Below, in pieces: positions 34,808-44,300 of a stretch of 64,000 nt of DNA. Every line of letters begins with the position of its first letter. The stretch's first letter is position 1. Below the pieces are notes generated by a model. It did not search any database. It was not told the origin of the DNA and saw only the letters and a program-made list of their open reading frames with translations. Source of the DNA: Pseudomonas sp. BGr12 (GTDB taxonomy: Bacteria; Pseudomonadota; Gammaproteobacteria; Pseudomonadales; Pseudomonadaceae); the NCBI RefSeq assembly GCF_030272895.1, contig NZ_JALRNF010000005.1:62001-126000 (forward strand), read 5' to 3'. The translations under genes were made by a program, and so were the position numbers.

Positions 34808-36301
34808 ATGAAACCATCGCTCGTCCTAAGAATGGGCCAGCAACTGACGATGACTCCTCAGTTGCAACAGGCCATCCGTCTGCTCCAGCTGTCTACCCTG
34901 GACCTCCAGCAGGAAATCCAGGAAGCGCTGGAGTCGAACCCGATGCTCGAACGCCAGGAAGATGGCGACGACTTCGACAACAGCGACCCGATGGCCGACA
35001 ACGCCGAAAGCAAGCCTGTTGCCGAAACCCAGGACACCAGCTTCCAGGAATCCACGCCGACCGTGGACAGCCTGGACGAAGGCGAATGGAGCGAGCGCAT
35101 TCCCAACGAGCTGCCCGTCGACACGGCCTGGGAAGACATCTACCAGACCAGCGCCAGCAGCCTGCCCAGCAATGACGATGACGAGTGGGACTTCACCACC
35201 CGTACCTCGGCTGGCGAAAGCCTGCAGAGCCACCTGCTCTGGCAGTTGAACCTGGCACCGATGTCCGACACCGACCGGCTGATCGCCGTGACGCTGATCG
35301 ACTGCATCAACAATCAGGGCTACCTGGACGAGTCCCTCGAGGAAATCTGCGAATCCTTCGATCCTGAACTGGATATCGAACTGGACGAAGTCGAGGCCGT
35401 CCTGCACCGCATCCAGCAGTTCGAGCCCGCCGGCATCGGCGCGCGCAACCTCAGCGAATGCCTGCTGCTGCAACTGCGCCAGCTGCCCGCCCGCACGCCG
35501 TGGATGGCCGAGGCCCAGCGCCTGGTCAATGATTACATCGACCTGCTGGGCAGCCGCGATTACAGCCAGCTGATGCGTCGCATGAAGCTCAAGGAAGACG
35601 AACTGCGCCAGGTCATCGAACTGGTCCAGAGCCTCAACCCGCGTCCGGGCTCGCAGATCGAGTCCACCGAAGCCGAATACGTGGTTCCCGACGTGATCGT
35701 GCGCAAGGACAACGAGCGCTGGCTGGTCGAGCTGAACCAGGAGGCCGTTCCACGCCTGCGGGTCAACCCGCAGTACGCAGGTTTCGTCCGGCGCGCCGAC
35801 ACCAGCGCCGACAACACCTTCATGCGCAACCAGTTGCAAGAGGCCCGCTGGTTCATCAAGAGCCTGCAGAGCCGCAACGAGACCCTGATGAAGGTCGCCA
35901 CCCAGATCGTCGAGCACCAGCGTGGCTTCCTCGACCATGGTGACGAAGCGATGAAGCCGCTGGTGCTGCACGACATCGCCGAAGCGGTGGGCATGCACGA
36001 GTCGACCATTTCCCGGGTAACCACCCAGAAATACATGCACACCCCGCGGGGCATCTACGAGCTGAAGTACTTTTTCTCCAGCCACGTCAGCACCTCCGAG
36101 GGCGGTGAATGCTCGTCCACGGCGATCCGCGCGATCATCAAAAAACTGGTTGCAGCGGAAAATCAGAAAAAGCCATTGAGTGACAGCAAGATCGCTGGTT
36201 TACTGGAGGCACAAGGCATTCAGGTAGCCCGTCGCACCGTCGCCAAGTACCGCGAGTCCCTCGGCATCGCACCGTCGAGCGAGCGCAAGCGACTGATGTA
36301 G
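34808..36301 (+). CDS. rpoN: RNA polymerase sigma-54 factor
   Basis: 497 residues. Region I begins [20 protein letters not shown], a glutamine- and leucine-rich segment that responds to enhancer-binding proteins. An acidic region II covers about 55-130, then the core-binding domain, the helix-turn-helix and the RpoN box [10 protein letters not shown] (474-483). It directs transcription from -24/-12 promoters such as the gcvH promoter at 2099. A TATAAT (34724-34729) about 80 bases upstream may be its own promoter. It is followed by hpf-ptsN-rapZ-ptsO, a classical arrangement. Confidence 0.97.
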   Translation: MKPSLVLRMGQQLTMTPQLQQAIRLLQLSTLDLQQEIQEALESNPMLERQEDGDDFDNSDPMADNAESKPVAETQDTSFQESTPTVDSLDEGEWSERIPNELPVDTAWEDIYQTSASSLPSNDDDEWDFTTRTSAGESLQSHLLWQLNLAPMSDTDRLIAVTLIDCINNQGYLDESLEEICESFDPELDIELDEVEAVLHRIQQFEPAGIGARNLSECLLLQLRQLPARTPWMAEAQRLVNDYIDLLGSRDYSQLMRRMKLKEDELRQVIELVQSLNPRPGSQIESTEAEYVVPDVIVRKDNERWLVELNQEAVPRLRVNPQYAGFVRRADTSADNTFMRNQLQEARWFIKSLQSRNETLMKVATQIVEHQRGFLDHGDEAMKPLVLHDIAEAVGMHESTISRVTTQKYMHTPRGIYELKYFFSSHVSTSEGGECSSTAIRAIIKKLVAAENQKKPLSDSKIAGLLEAQGIQVARRTVAKYRESLGIAPSSERKRLM

Positions 36302-36381
36302 CCCCTGAGATGTGCCACAGCAGTTCAGTGGCAGGCGCAATACCTGCCTCTTTATGCACGGGCAACAAAAGGAGAAGCTGT

Positions 36382-36690
36382 ATGCAAGTCAATATCAGTG
36401 GACAGCATGTAGAAGTCACCCAACCGCTGCGCGAGTACGTCGAACAGAAACTGAAACGGCTGGAAGGGCACTTCGACAGGATTACCAACGTGACGGTGAT
36501 CATGAAGGTCGAGAAATTGCAGCAGAAAATCGAAGCGACGCTGTTCATTCCCGGCGGCGAAGTGGTTGCAAATGCCGAACACGCAGACATGTATGCAGCG
36601 ATCGACGCCTTGACCGACAAGCTCGACCGCCAACTGAAAAAACACAAGGAAAAACAGCAGAGCCTGCTGCAAGGTGCAGCAGCCCGCTGA
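36382..36690 (+). CDS. hpf: Ribosome hibernation promoting factor
   Basis: 102 residues, the short HPF (YhbH) form. It begins MQVNISGQHVEVTQPLREYV, with DRITNVTVIMKVEKLQQKIEATLFIPGG in the middle and a basic tail. It binds the decoding centre and helps form 100S ribosomes in stationary phase. The frame runs upstream to 36310, but AAAAGGAG precedes 36382 at the right distance. It is located right after rpoN. Confidence 0.95.
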   Translation: MQVNISGQHVEVTQPLREYVEQKLKRLEGHFDRITNVTVIMKVEKLQQKIEATLFIPGGEVVANAEHADMYAAIDALTDKLDRQLKKHKEKQQSLLQGAAAR

Positions 36691-36702
36691 TCCCCCTCAT
36701 CC

Positions 36703-37167
36703 ATGATCCGACTTGAAACCATCCTGACCCCCGGCCGTTCCCTGGTGAACGTGCCGGGAGGCAGTAAAAAGCGCGCCCTGGAAAAGGTCGCCAACGTGAT
36801 CGCCGAGCAAGTGCCCGAACTGGAGATGCAAGACGTCTTCGAGAAGCTGGTCGCTCGCGAAAAACTGGGTTCCACCGGCTTCGGCAATGGCATTGCCATT
36901 CCCCACTGCCGGCTCGAGGGCTGCATGGCGCCGGTAAGCGCCCTGCTGCACCTGGATGCCCCTATTGATTACGATGCCATCGACGGCGCCCCGGTCGACC
37001 TGCTGTTTGTCCTGCTGGTTCCGGAAGCGGCCACCGATGCACACCTGGAACTGCTGCGCCAGATCGCCAGCATGCTCGACCGCAAAGACGTTCGTGAGCG
37101 CTTGCGGGCCGCCGGCAGCAGTGAAGCGCTGTACCAGGTCGTCCTGGACGTACAGAACGAGCACTGA
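36703..37167 (+). CDS. ptsN: Nitrogen-PTS enzyme IIA
   Basis: 154 residues, EIIA-Ntr, a signalling phosphocarrier. The phosphorylated histidine is H68 in NGIAIPHCR. It receives phosphate from NPr (ptsO here), and in pseudomonads it influences carbon/nitrogen balance and potassium transport. It is 12 bases after hpf and 3 bases before rapZ, so it is part of the rpoN operon. Confidence 0.96.
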   Translation: MIRLETILTPGRSLVNVPGGSKKRALEKVANVIAEQVPELEMQDVFEKLVAREKLGSTGFGNGIAIPHCRLEGCMAPVSALLHLDAPIDYDAIDGAPVDLLFVLLVPEAATDAHLELLRQIASMLDRKDVRERLRAAGSSEALYQVVLDVQNEH

Positions 37168-37170
37168 CCC

Positions 37171-38025
37171 ATGCGCCTGATCATCGTCAGCGGTCGCTCC
37201 GGCTCCGGCAAGAGCACCGCCCTCGCGGTACTGGAGGACAACGGCTTTTACTGCATCGACAACCTGCCTGCCGGGTTGCTGCCGCAGTTGGCCGAAAACG
37301 CGCTGATCAATACCGAGCTGATGCAACCCAAGGTCGCCGTATCGATCGATGCGCGCAACCTGCCCAGCCACCTGATTCGTTTTCCCGAACTGCTTGAAGA
37401 CGCTCGCAGCCGGCATATCCAGTGTGACGTGCTGTACCTGGACGCCGACGAAGAGACCCTGCTCAAGCGCTTTTCGGAAACCCGTCGGCGCCACCCGCTG
37501 ACCAACGCCAATCGTTCCCTGGCCGAAGCGATCAAGGTCGAAAGCGAACTGCTCGGACCAATCGCCGACCTCGCCGACCTCAAGATCGACACCACCAACC
37601 TGAACCTCTACCAGTTGCGAGATTCGGTCAAACTGCGCCTGCTCAACCAGCCTGAGCCCGGCACGGCCTTTCTGGTCGAGTCGTTCGGCTTCAAGCGCGG
37701 CATGCCGGTGGACGCCGACCTGGTGTTCGACGTGCGCTGCCTGCCCAACCCCTACTGGAAACCGGAGCTGCGCGAGCATTCAGGCCTTGAGCAACCGGTT
37801 ATCGATTACCTGGCGGCGCAGCCCGATGTCGAGGAAATGTTCCAGGACATCTCCAGCTACCTGCTCAAATGGCTGCCCCGCTTTGCCGCCAGCAACCGCG
37901 CCTACGTCACCATCGCCATCGGCTGTACCGGCGGGCATCACCGCTCGGTGTACCTGACCGAGCGCCTCGGCCAGGCGCTGCAGCACTCACTGAAGAATGT
38001 CCAGGTTCGCCACCGCGACCTCTAG
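37171..38025 (+). CDS. rapZ: RNase adapter protein RapZ
   Basis: 284 residues. It has an N-terminal P-loop GRSGSGKST (8-16) and a C-terminal domain with [23 protein letters not shown]. In E. coli RapZ presents the sRNA GlmZ to RNase E and so controls glucosamine-6-phosphate synthase; whether Pseudomonas has the same sRNA target is unclear. The gene is tightly packed between ptsN and ptsO. Confidence 0.95.
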   Translation: MRLIIVSGRSGSGKSTALAVLEDNGFYCIDNLPAGLLPQLAENALINTELMQPKVAVSIDARNLPSHLIRFPELLEDARSRHIQCDVLYLDADEETLLKRFSETRRRHPLTNANRSLAEAIKVESELLGPIADLADLKIDTTNLNLYQLRDSVKLRLLNQPEPGTAFLVESFGFKRGMPVDADLVFDVRCLPNPYWKPELREHSGLEQPVIDYLAAQPDVEEMFQDISSYLLKWLPRFAASNRAYVTIAIGCTGGHHRSVYLTERLGQALQHSLKNVQVRHRDL

Positions 38026-38045
38026 CCCACAGGACCCCTGCCGCG

Positions 38046-38318
38046 ATGCCCGCTCGTGAAATTACCATCATCAACAAGCTGGGGCTGCACGCCCGGGCTG
38101 CGGCAAAATTCGTTGGCGTCGCCGGACGCTTCCCCTGCACCGTGCGGGTGGGACGGGCACCGGACAAACTGATCGACGGCAAGAGCATCATGGCCGTGAT
38201 GATGCTGGCCGCAGGCAAAGGCACCCAGGTGCACCTGCACACCGAAGGCGAGCAGCAGGACGAAGCCCTGGAAGCGCTGATCGAACTGATCAACAACTAC
38301 TTCGACGAGGGCGAGTGA
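38046..38318 (+). CDS. ptsO: Nitrogen-PTS phosphocarrier NPr
   Basis: 90 residues of the HPr fold. Phospho-acceptor H15 in GLHARAAAKF and a serine at 47 (DGKSIMAVMML) are at the family positions. It passes phosphate from PtsP to PtsN. The frame opens inside rapZ, but ATG 38046 (MPAREITIINKLG) is the proper start, 20 bases after the rapZ stop. It is the last gene of the rpoN-ptsO block, convergent with the ZIP gene. Confidence 0.95.
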   Translation: MPAREITIINKLGLHARAAAKFVGVAGRFPCTVRVGRAPDKLIDGKSIMAVMMLAAGKGTQVHLHTEGEQQDEALEALIELINNYFDEGE

Positions 38319-38334
38319 TCGCCCCGCCTCGCCT

Positions 38335-39243
38335 TCACGCCAGCGCCGTATCCATCACCATCATCAGGCAGAAGCCGACACATAGCCCAAGGCTCGCCAG
38401 GCGATGATGGCCATTGCTGCGCGACTCGGGGATGATCTCCTGGGTCACCACCAGCAACATCGCCCCTGCCGCGCATGCCAACCCCAGTGGCAACAGCAGT
38501 TCGGCCACGCTCACCAGCCAGGCGCACAGCAGCGCCGCCAACGGCTCGACCAACCCCGACGCCGCACCGATCAGAAAGGCCTTGAACCGTTCCATGCCCG
38601 CACCGGCCAGTACCAGGGCAATGACCAGGCCTTCCGGCACATCCTGCAAGGCAATGCCCATGGCCAGGCTGTCGGCATCGGCCATGCCGCCGCCAGCCGA
38701 GACACCAATGGCCATGCCTTCGGGAATGTTGTGGGCAATGATGGCGATCACGAATACCCAGATCCGCGCCGCGATCACCGGCTGCTGCCCAGTGCCCACC
38801 AGCGCCTCGGGTGAAGCGCCGGACACCTTCAGGTCGACCAGGTACAGGCAAAAGGCGCCGAACAGCAGGCCGAAACTGATCAGCCCGCCCGCTGCCCATT
38901 TGCCCAGGCCGATGGCCTGGGCCGCATCCAGCCCCGGAATGATCAGGGAGAAGGCCGTCGCGGCCAGCATCACCCCGGCACCGAAGCCCAGCAAAGTATC
39001 GGCCAAGGCCACCGGCATGCTGCGGATCACCAGCACCGGCACCGCCCCCAGTGCCGTCCCCAGCGCACACAGGGCACCGCCCTCGAGCGCACGCAACAGG
39101 CGCGGCTCAAGGTCCAGCCAGGCGATACCCTGGGCGACCAGCAAGGCACCGCCGGCCAGCAACAGCACCGTGCCCAGGGCGAGACGAAACAGTCGAACGC
39201 CGCTGACGGACAACACCTGCGTACGCATACCGGAACGACTCAC
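38335..39243 (-). CDS. ZIP-family divalent metal transporter
   Basis: 302 residues from GTG 39243 (ATG 39228 is a possible shorter start) with about eight membrane helices. The ZIP metal motifs are [10 protein letters not shown] in helix IV and ALQDVPEG in helix V. Substrates of the family include zinc, iron and manganese. The GTG overlaps the sodA stop (GTGA), so it appears coupled to the Mn-superoxide dismutase gene. As last gene of a Fur-type operon it may import manganese or iron under starvation; this is inference. The direction of transport is not shown by sequence. Confidence 0.9.
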   Translation of the reverse strand: MSRSGMRTQVLSVSGVRLFRLALGTVLLLAGGALLVAQGIAWLDLEPRLLRALEGGALCALGTALGAVPVLVIRSMPVALADTLLGFGAGVMLAATAFSLIIPGLDAAQAIGLGKWAAGGLISFGLLFGAFCLYLVDLKVSGASPEALVGTGQQPVIAARIWVFVIAIIAHNIPEGMAIGVSAGGGMADADSLAMGIALQDVPEGLVIALVLAGAGMERFKAFLIGAASGLVEPLAALLCAWLVSVAELLLPLGLACAAGAMLLVVTQEIIPESRSNGHHRLASLGLCVGFCLMMVMDTALA

Positions 39244-39851
39244 GCCAACGCGGCTGTATAGCGGCGCTCTACCTCGGACCAGTCGATCACGTTGTAGAAG
39301 GCGCTGATGTATTCGGGACGACGGTTCTGGTACAACAAGTAGTAGGCGTGCTCCCAGACATCCAGGCCGAGGATCGGGGTATTGCCGTGCATCAGCGGGC
39401 TGTCCTGGTTAGCGCTGCTCTCGACCACCAGCTTTTGCTCAGGGGTCACGCTGAGCCAGGCCCAGCCACTGCCAAAACGCGACAGTGCCGCCTTGGTGAA
39501 GGCCTCCTTGAACGCCTCGAGACCGCCCAATTGCTCATCGATGGCCTTGGCCAGCGAGCCCGCCGGCCGGCCACCGCCCGCTGGCGACATGACAGTCCAG
39601 AACAGCGAATGATTGGCATGGCCGCCGCCCTGGTTGATCACCGCCGCCTGCAATTGCAGGGGCAGTTGCTTGACCGCCGCCACCAGTCGCTCGACCGGCC
39701 ACTCGGCCCACTCGGTGCCCTCGATGGCCGCATTGAGGTTGTTGATGTAGGTCTGGTGGTGCTTGCTGTGGTGAATCTGCATGGTCTGGGCATCGATGTG
39801 CGGCTCCAGCGCATCGTAGGCGTAAGGCAATGCAGGCAAGGTATGCGACAT
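39240..39851 (-). CDS. sodA: Superoxide dismutase, manganese type
   Basis: 203 residues. Metal ligands are H27, H81, D164 and H168 ([10 protein letters not shown]). The [10 protein letters not shown] context around H81 is that of manganese rather than iron enzymes. It is fourth in fagA-fumC-orfX-sodA, so it is expected to be expressed when iron is scarce, replacing the iron enzyme SodB. It starts 3 bases after the orfX stop. Confidence 0.95.
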   Translation of the reverse strand: MSHTLPALPYAYDALEPHIDAQTMQIHHSKHHQTYINNLNAAIEGTEWAEWPVERLVAAVKQLPLQLQAAVINQGGGHANHSLFWTVMSPAGGGRPAGSLAKAIDEQLGGLEAFKEAFTKAALSRFGSGWAWLSVTPEQKLVVESSANQDSPLMHGNTPILGLDVWEHAYYLLYQNRRPEYISAFYNVIDWSEVERRYTAALA

Positions 39852-39854
39852 TTT

Positions 39855-40316
39855 TCAGTGGATTCCGTAATGATGTGCTGGGGACCCGTTATTTTCCTGA
39901 CCGGCAAGCACTGCCGGCTGCGGGCCATGACTATGAAGCAGACGTTCGGTGCGCGGGTACTGGCCGTACTCGCTGATGAAGCTCAACAGCTCGGTGTAGG
40001 TCTTGCCGCTGTGACGCAGCGCCGCTTCGCGCAGCGCTGGCGCCAGGCGTGAGTCCTGCATGGCCTGCAACAGCCGTTGATGGATCGCGCAGAGGTATTC
40101 GGCGCTCTCCTGGGGCTGGTTCAGGCGCAGGTGCAGGTCGGCCAGGTTGTGATGGGCGATCACGCACACGGCCACCGCCTCATCGGCGTCATGCCAGCGC
40201 TCGAACAACACCTGGGCCAGGGCCAGGGCCTGCAAGTACAACTCGCGGGCATCGACCAGCTCGCCCTGGTCGAACAGGCGATTGGCCATTTCGGTGGTGC
40301 GTTTCCAGTGCTGCAT
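39855..40316 (-). CDS. Conserved protein of the fumC-sodA operon (orfX type, TPR-like)
   Basis: 153 residues, soluble, mostly helical. Two helix pairs resemble tetratricopeptide repeats: ANRLFDQGELVDARELYLQALALAQVLF and AVCVIAHHNLADLHLRLNQPQESAEYL. In P. aeruginosa an unassigned gene, called orfX, sits at the same place between fumC1 and sodM. No catalytic motif is seen. Histidines at the C-terminus (HSHGPQ, HHYGIH) could bind metal, but this is speculation. Confidence 0.85.
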   Translation of the reverse strand: MQHWKRTTEMANRLFDQGELVDARELYLQALALAQVLFERWHDADEAVAVCVIAHHNLADLHLRLNQPQESAEYLCAIHQRLLQAMQDSRLAPALREAALRHSGKTYTELLSFISEYGQYPRTERLLHSHGPQPAVLAGQENNGSPAHHYGIH

Positions 40317-40336
40317 GACAAACCTCCAGGGCGCTA

Positions 40337-41713
40337 TCAGATACCGCCAGCAGTGAGTTTTTCCGGGTCGAGCAGCACTTCCAGCTGGCTGCGCGGCAGG
40401 TCGGTGTGCTCCAGGGCGACGTCGATGATCGGGCGGCCCTGCTGGTAGGCGGTCTTGGCGATCTCGGCAGCCTTCTGGTAGCCGATGATCGGGTTGAGGG
40501 CGGTCACCAGGATCGGGTTGCGCGCCAGGGCTTCCTTGAGCTTGGGTTCGTTGACCTTGAAGCTGGCGATCGCCTTGTCGGCCAGCAGGCGGCTGGCGTT
40601 GGCCATCAACTCGATGCTGCTCAGCAGGTTCTGGGCGATGATCGGCAACATGACGTTAAGCTCGAAATTGCCCGACTGACCAGCCACGGCAATGGTCGCA
40701 TCGTTGCCGATGACCTGGGCTGCGACCATCGCGGTGGCCTCCGGAATCACCGGGTTGACCTTGCCTGGCATGATCGACGAGCCCGGCTGCAGGCCCTCCA
40801 GCTCGATCTCACCCAGGCCCGCCAGCGGCCCCGAGTTCATCCAGCGCAGGTCATTGGCAATCTTCATCAACGCCACCGCGGTGGTCTTGAGCTGGCCCGA
40901 CAGGGCCACGGCGGTGTCCTGGGAACCGATCAGGGCGAACAGGTTCTGCCCTGGGGTGAACGGCACCCGGGTCAGCTCACTGAGCTGCTGGCTGAAGCGT
41001 GCGGCAAACTCCGGATGGGCGTTGATCCCGGTGCCCACCGCAGTGCCGCCCTGGGCCAGGGCCTGCAATGCCGGCAAGGTCGACTCCAGGTGCGCGATCG
41101 CGCCCTTGATCTGCGCCGCCCAGCCGCCCAGCACCTGGCTCATGCGCACTGGCATGGCGTCCATCAGGTGGGTACGACCGGTCTTGATGAACGGGTGCAC
41201 CGCCTCGGCCTTGTGCTCGATGACCTGCACCAGGTGCTTGAGCGCCGGCAACAATTGCTCGTGCAGGCCCAGCGCGGCACTGACATGGATGGTGGTCGGG
41301 ATGATGTCGTTGCTGCTTTGCCCGCAGTTGACGTGGTCGTTCGGATTGATCGAGGTGCCGGACACACGGCTGGCCAGGGTGGCGATCACCTCGTTGGCGT
41401 TCATGTTCGAACTGGTGCCCGAGCCGGTCTGGAAGATATCCACCGGGAAATGCTCGATGAAGTCACCCGCCAGCAGTTGCTCCACCGCCTTGACGATGGC
41501 GGCGCCCTGCCCGGCTTGCAGTTGCTCAAGTTCGACGTTGGCCTTGGCCGCAGCCGCCTTGGCCAGCAACAGCGCCCGAATGAACTGGGTCGGCATGCGC
41601 TGCTGGCTGATCGGGAAGTTATTCACCGCGCGCTGGGTCTGGGCGCCATACAGGGCCTCGGCCGGCACCTGCAGTTCACCCATGCTGTCACGCTCGATAC
41701 GGGTATTACTCAT
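40337..41713 (-). CDS. fumC: Fumarate hydratase class II (iron-independent)
   Basis: 458 residues of the aspartase/fumarase family. The signature GSSIMPGKVNP and the active-site region TGRTHLMDAMPVRMSQV are present. Class II enzymes have no iron-sulfur cluster and replace class I fumarase when iron is scarce or under oxidative stress. Two adjacent ATGs (41716, 41713) are possible; AAGGA upstream favours the latter. It overlaps the fagA stop by 8 bases, so it is coupled to fagA. Confidence 0.95.
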   Translation of the reverse strand: MSNTRIERDSMGELQVPAEALYGAQTQRAVNNFPISQQRMPTQFIRALLLAKAAAAKANVELEQLQAGQGAAIVKAVEQLLAGDFIEHFPVDIFQTGSGTSSNMNANEVIATLASRVSGTSINPNDHVNCGQSSNDIIPTTIHVSAALGLHEQLLPALKHLVQVIEHKAEAVHPFIKTGRTHLMDAMPVRMSQVLGGWAAQIKGAIAHLESTLPALQALAQGGTAVGTGINAHPEFAARFSQQLSELTRVPFTPGQNLFALIGSQDTAVALSGQLKTTAVALMKIANDLRWMNSGPLAGLGEIELEGLQPGSSIMPGKVNPVIPEATAMVAAQVIGNDATIAVAGQSGNFELNVMLPIIAQNLLSSIELMANASRLLADKAIASFKVNEPKLKEALARNPILVTALNPIIGYQKAAEIAKTAYQQGRPIIDVALEHTDLPRSQLEVLLDPEKLTAGGI

Positions 41714-42107
41714 CATCAAGTCCTTGCATCAGTTCAGCGAAAGAAATCGAAGGCAGCAGCGTGCAGTTCGCCAGTTGCAGGGCGAAAGGCTGCCAGCGTT
41801 GCCCCAGTTCGCCACCATCGAGCTTGCGCAGCTGCAACAGCGGCTTCCAGGCCTGGTCCAGGCACAGGCAGCGCCAATGCCAGGGCAGCATGCGGTCGCA
41901 GGCGGTATCCAGGAGCAGGCGGAATGAGGTCAGGGCGACGGTCCAGGCCGAGGTTTCGGTGCAGCACACCAGGTAGCGCCCCTCGGCCAGGTAATGCTCG
42001 ATCAAGCGCGGTTCGTCCGGCTCCAGCGCGCAACGGATGCGGCGACTGAGCCAGCGCCAGTTTTCGAGGTAGGGCAATTCGTGAAGGACGGGTTTCATGA
42101 ACATCAT
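41706..42107 (-). CDS. fagA: Fur-associated protein FagA
   Basis: 133 residues from the first ATG at 42107; ATGs at 42104 and 42098 are also possible, the last giving MKPVLHELPYLENWRWLSRR. The protein is small, rich in tryptophan, cysteine and leucine, with no membrane helix; its function is unknown. FagA is named in P. aeruginosa as the first gene of the Fur-regulated fagA-fumC-orfX-sodA operon, and the order here is the same. A near-perfect Fur box ends 7 bases upstream of the first ATG. Confidence 0.88.
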   Translation of the reverse strand: MMFMKPVLHELPYLENWRWLSRRIRCALEPDEPRLIEHYLAEGRYLVCCTETSAWTVALTSFRLLLDTACDRMLPWHWRCLCLDQAWKPLLQLRKLDGGELGQRWQPFALQLANCTLLPSISFAELMQGLDDE

Positions 42108-42113
42108 CGCCTA

Positions 42114-42132
42114 GATAATGATATTCATTATT
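42114..42132. promoter_or_regulatory. Fur box of the fagA operon
   Basis: GATAATGATATTCATTATT matches 17 of 19 positions of the Fur consensus GATAATGATAATCATTATC. A further AT-rich stretch with GATAATCAGAATC follows at 42137-42149, allowing a second overlapping Fur dimer. Iron-loaded Fur would block transcription of fagA-fumC-orfX-sodA-ZIP. Confidence 0.92.
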
Positions 42133-42174
42133 AATTGATAATCAGAATCAATACAAGATGATTCCAGCAGAAAA

Positions 42175-42205
42175 CAAAAAGCCCGGCGCAGGGCCGGGCT
42201 TTCTG
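42175..42205 (-). terminator. Terminator after pmbA
   Basis: On the minus strand AAAGCCCGGC pairs with GCCGGGCTTT around a short loop, then TTTTGTTTT follows. It separates pmbA from the fagA promoter. Confidence 0.88.
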
Positions 42206-42208
42206 GGG

Positions 42209-42279
42209 TGGGAGCGGGCTTGCCCCGCGATGCGATGTCTCTGATATTGCGAAATCGCGGGGCAAGCCCGCTCCTACAG
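42209..42279. repeat. REP inverted pair
   Basis: TGGGAGCGGGCTTGCCCCGCGAT and an inverted copy are separated by about 22 bases, between the pmbA stop and its terminator. Confidence 0.9.
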
Positions 42280-42281
42280 GG

Positions 42282-43628
42282 TCAGCTACCTGCGACAGTC
42301 ATCCGCTCGATCAAAACCGAACCGGTGTGGATGTTGCTGCGGGTTTCCAGATCGTTACCGATGGCGACAATCTGCTGGAACATGTCTTTCATATTGCCGG
42401 CGATGGTCACTTCCTGGACGGCGAACTGGATTTCGCCATTTTCGACCCAGTAGCCCGCAGCACCACGGGAATAGTCACCGGTGACCATGTTCAGGCCGTG
42501 GCCCATCAGTTCGGTCACCAGCAGCCCGCGGCCCATGCGCCGGATCAGCGCGGCCTGGTCTTCGACACCGTGGGTGACATAGAGGTTATGCACGCCCCCG
42601 GCATTGGCGGTGCTCGGCAAGCCAAGCTTGCGCCCGGAGTAGGTGCCCAGCACATAGGACACCAGCTCGCCCTTTTCGACGAACGGCTTGGCGTAGGTCG
42701 CCAGGCCATCGCCGTCGAATGCCGCGCTGCCCAAGGCACGCTTGAGGTGCGGGCGTTCGTCCAGGGTCAGCCAGGAAGGGAACAGCCGCTGACCGATGGC
42801 ACCGTCGAGGAACGACGACTTGCGATACAGGTTGCCGCCGGAGATCGCCGACAGGAAGCTGCCGAACAGTCCGCCGGCCAGTTCGGCGGAGAACAGCACC
42901 GGCACCTCGCAGGTCGGCACCGGCCGCGCGCCCAGGCGGCTGGCCGCCCGTTGTGCGGCGCGCTGGCCGATGCTGCGCGGATCGGCCAGCAACTCGCCCT
43001 GGCGGTTGACGTCATACCAGTAGTCACGCTGCATCTGCCCCTCGGCTTCAGCGATCATCACGCAGCTCAGGCTGTGACGGGTCGAAGCGTAGCCACCGAT
43101 GAAGCCGTGGCTGTTGCCGTAGACCCGGCAGCCCTGGTGAGTATTGAGGGTGGTGCCGTCGGCGTTCTTGATCCGCGCATCGGCGTCGAACGCCGCTGCC
43201 TCGCAGGCCAGGGCTTTCTCGATGGCTTGCTCCGGGGTGATGTCCCAGGCGTGGTACAGGTCGAAGTCCGGCAGTTCGCGCGCCATCAGGGCCGGGTCGG
43301 CCAGGCCTGCGCATTCGTCCTCGGAGGTGTGCTTGGCAATTGCCAGCGCTGCCGCCACGGTCTCACGAATGGCCTCGCTGCCGCTGGCCGAGGTACTGGC
43401 CGAACCTTTGCGCTGGCCTACGTACAGAGTGATGCCAAACCCTTGGTCGCGGTTGAACTCTACGGTTTCCACTTCACGCTGGCGCACCGAGGTCGACAAC
43501 CCCTGCTCCAGCGACACCGCCACCTCACAGGCACTGGCGCCCTGGCGCCTGGCCTCGGCGATGATCTGCTCGACCTGCTCCTGCAACGCCGGCAGGGCCT
43601 GTGGACCTACGCTCTGGACTGCATTCAT
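42282..43628 (-). CDS. pmbA: Metalloprotease PmbA (TldE)
   Basis: 448 residues, TldE half of the TldD/TldE protease. This subunit lacks the HExxH motif, as expected; the partner TldD (44301-45740) supplies it. Together they degrade unfolded peptides and, in E. coli, mature microcin B17 and act on the CcdA antitoxin. The frame opens at a GTG (43640), but ATG 43628 has GGAGAGA upstream. No candidate peptide substrate gene is visible nearby. It is divergent from yjgA. Confidence 0.94.
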   Translation of the reverse strand: MNAVQSVGPQALPALQEQVEQIIAEARRQGASACEVAVSLEQGLSTSVRQREVETVEFNRDQGFGITLYVGQRKGSASTSASGSEAIRETVAAALAIAKHTSEDECAGLADPALMARELPDFDLYHAWDITPEQAIEKALACEAAAFDADARIKNADGTTLNTHQGCRVYGNSHGFIGGYASTRHSLSCVMIAEAEGQMQRDYWYDVNRQGELLADPRSIGQRAAQRAASRLGARPVPTCEVPVLFSAELAGGLFGSFLSAISGGNLYRKSSFLDGAIGQRLFPSWLTLDERPHLKRALGSAAFDGDGLATYAKPFVEKGELVSYVLGTYSGRKLGLPSTANAGGVHNLYVTHGVEDQAALIRRMGRGLLVTELMGHGLNMVTGDYSRGAAGYWVENGEIQFAVQEVTIAGNMKDMFQQIVAIGNDLETRSNIHTGSVLIERMTVAGS

Positions 43629-43736
43629 GGTTCTCTCCACTCAAATTCTGCGTTCGGCACGGGTCAATCTACGACCGGGCCGGACAAGCGGCCCCCGACT
43701 GGTTATCATGGCGGCGATTCTCAGCGGACTGCCCCC

Positions 43737-44258
43737 ATGGTTGATTCTTACGACAACGCCTTCGAAGGCGAAAAAAGCAAAACCCAGATCAAGCGCGACA
43801 TGCAGGCGCTGGTCGATATGGGCGAGCGCCTTACCACGCTCAAGCCCGACACCCTGGCCAAGCTGCCCTTGACCGACGAGCTGCGCAAGGCCCTTGAAGA
43901 GCACAAGCGGCACACGGCGAATGAGGCCAAGCGGCGTCACCGGTCGTTCATCGGCAAGCTGATGCGTGACCAGGACATCGACGCGATCAACGCGCTGCTC
44001 GACCAGCTCGACGCGTCCTCCCGCCAGTACAACGAGCGCTTCCACAACCTCGAACGCTGGCGCGACCGGCTGATCGACGGCACCGACGAAGTCCTGGAGA
44101 AATTCGTCCAGGAATACCCGCAAGCCGATCGACAGCAACTGCGCTCGCTGATCCGCCAGGCCCAGCACGAGCTCAAGACCAACAAGCCGCCGGCCTCCAG
44201 CCGCAAGATCTTCAAATACATCCGCACCCTGGACGAAGTTCAACGCGGTCTGATTTGA
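43737..44258 (+). CDS. darP: Ribosome biogenesis factor DarP (YjgA)
   Basis: 173 residues, all helical and highly charged ([34 protein letters not shown] [17 protein letters not shown]). DarP associates with late 50S precursors near the peptidyl-transferase centre in E. coli. The frame is open far upstream as a shadow over pmbA, but the real protein begins [12 protein letters not shown]. It stands on the plus strand between pmbA and tldD, both on the minus strand. Confidence 0.93.
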   Translation: MVDSYDNAFEGEKSKTQIKRDMQALVDMGERLTTLKPDTLAKLPLTDELRKALEEHKRHTANEAKRRHRSFIGKLMRDQDIDAINALLDQLDASSRQYNERFHNLERWRDRLIDGTDEVLEKFVQEYPQADRQQLRSLIRQAQHELKTNKPPASSRKIFKYIRTLDEVQRGLI

Positions 44259-44300
44259 GCCCCGCGACCGGGCAGGCGCCCTGCCCGCCCGGTTTCAATT

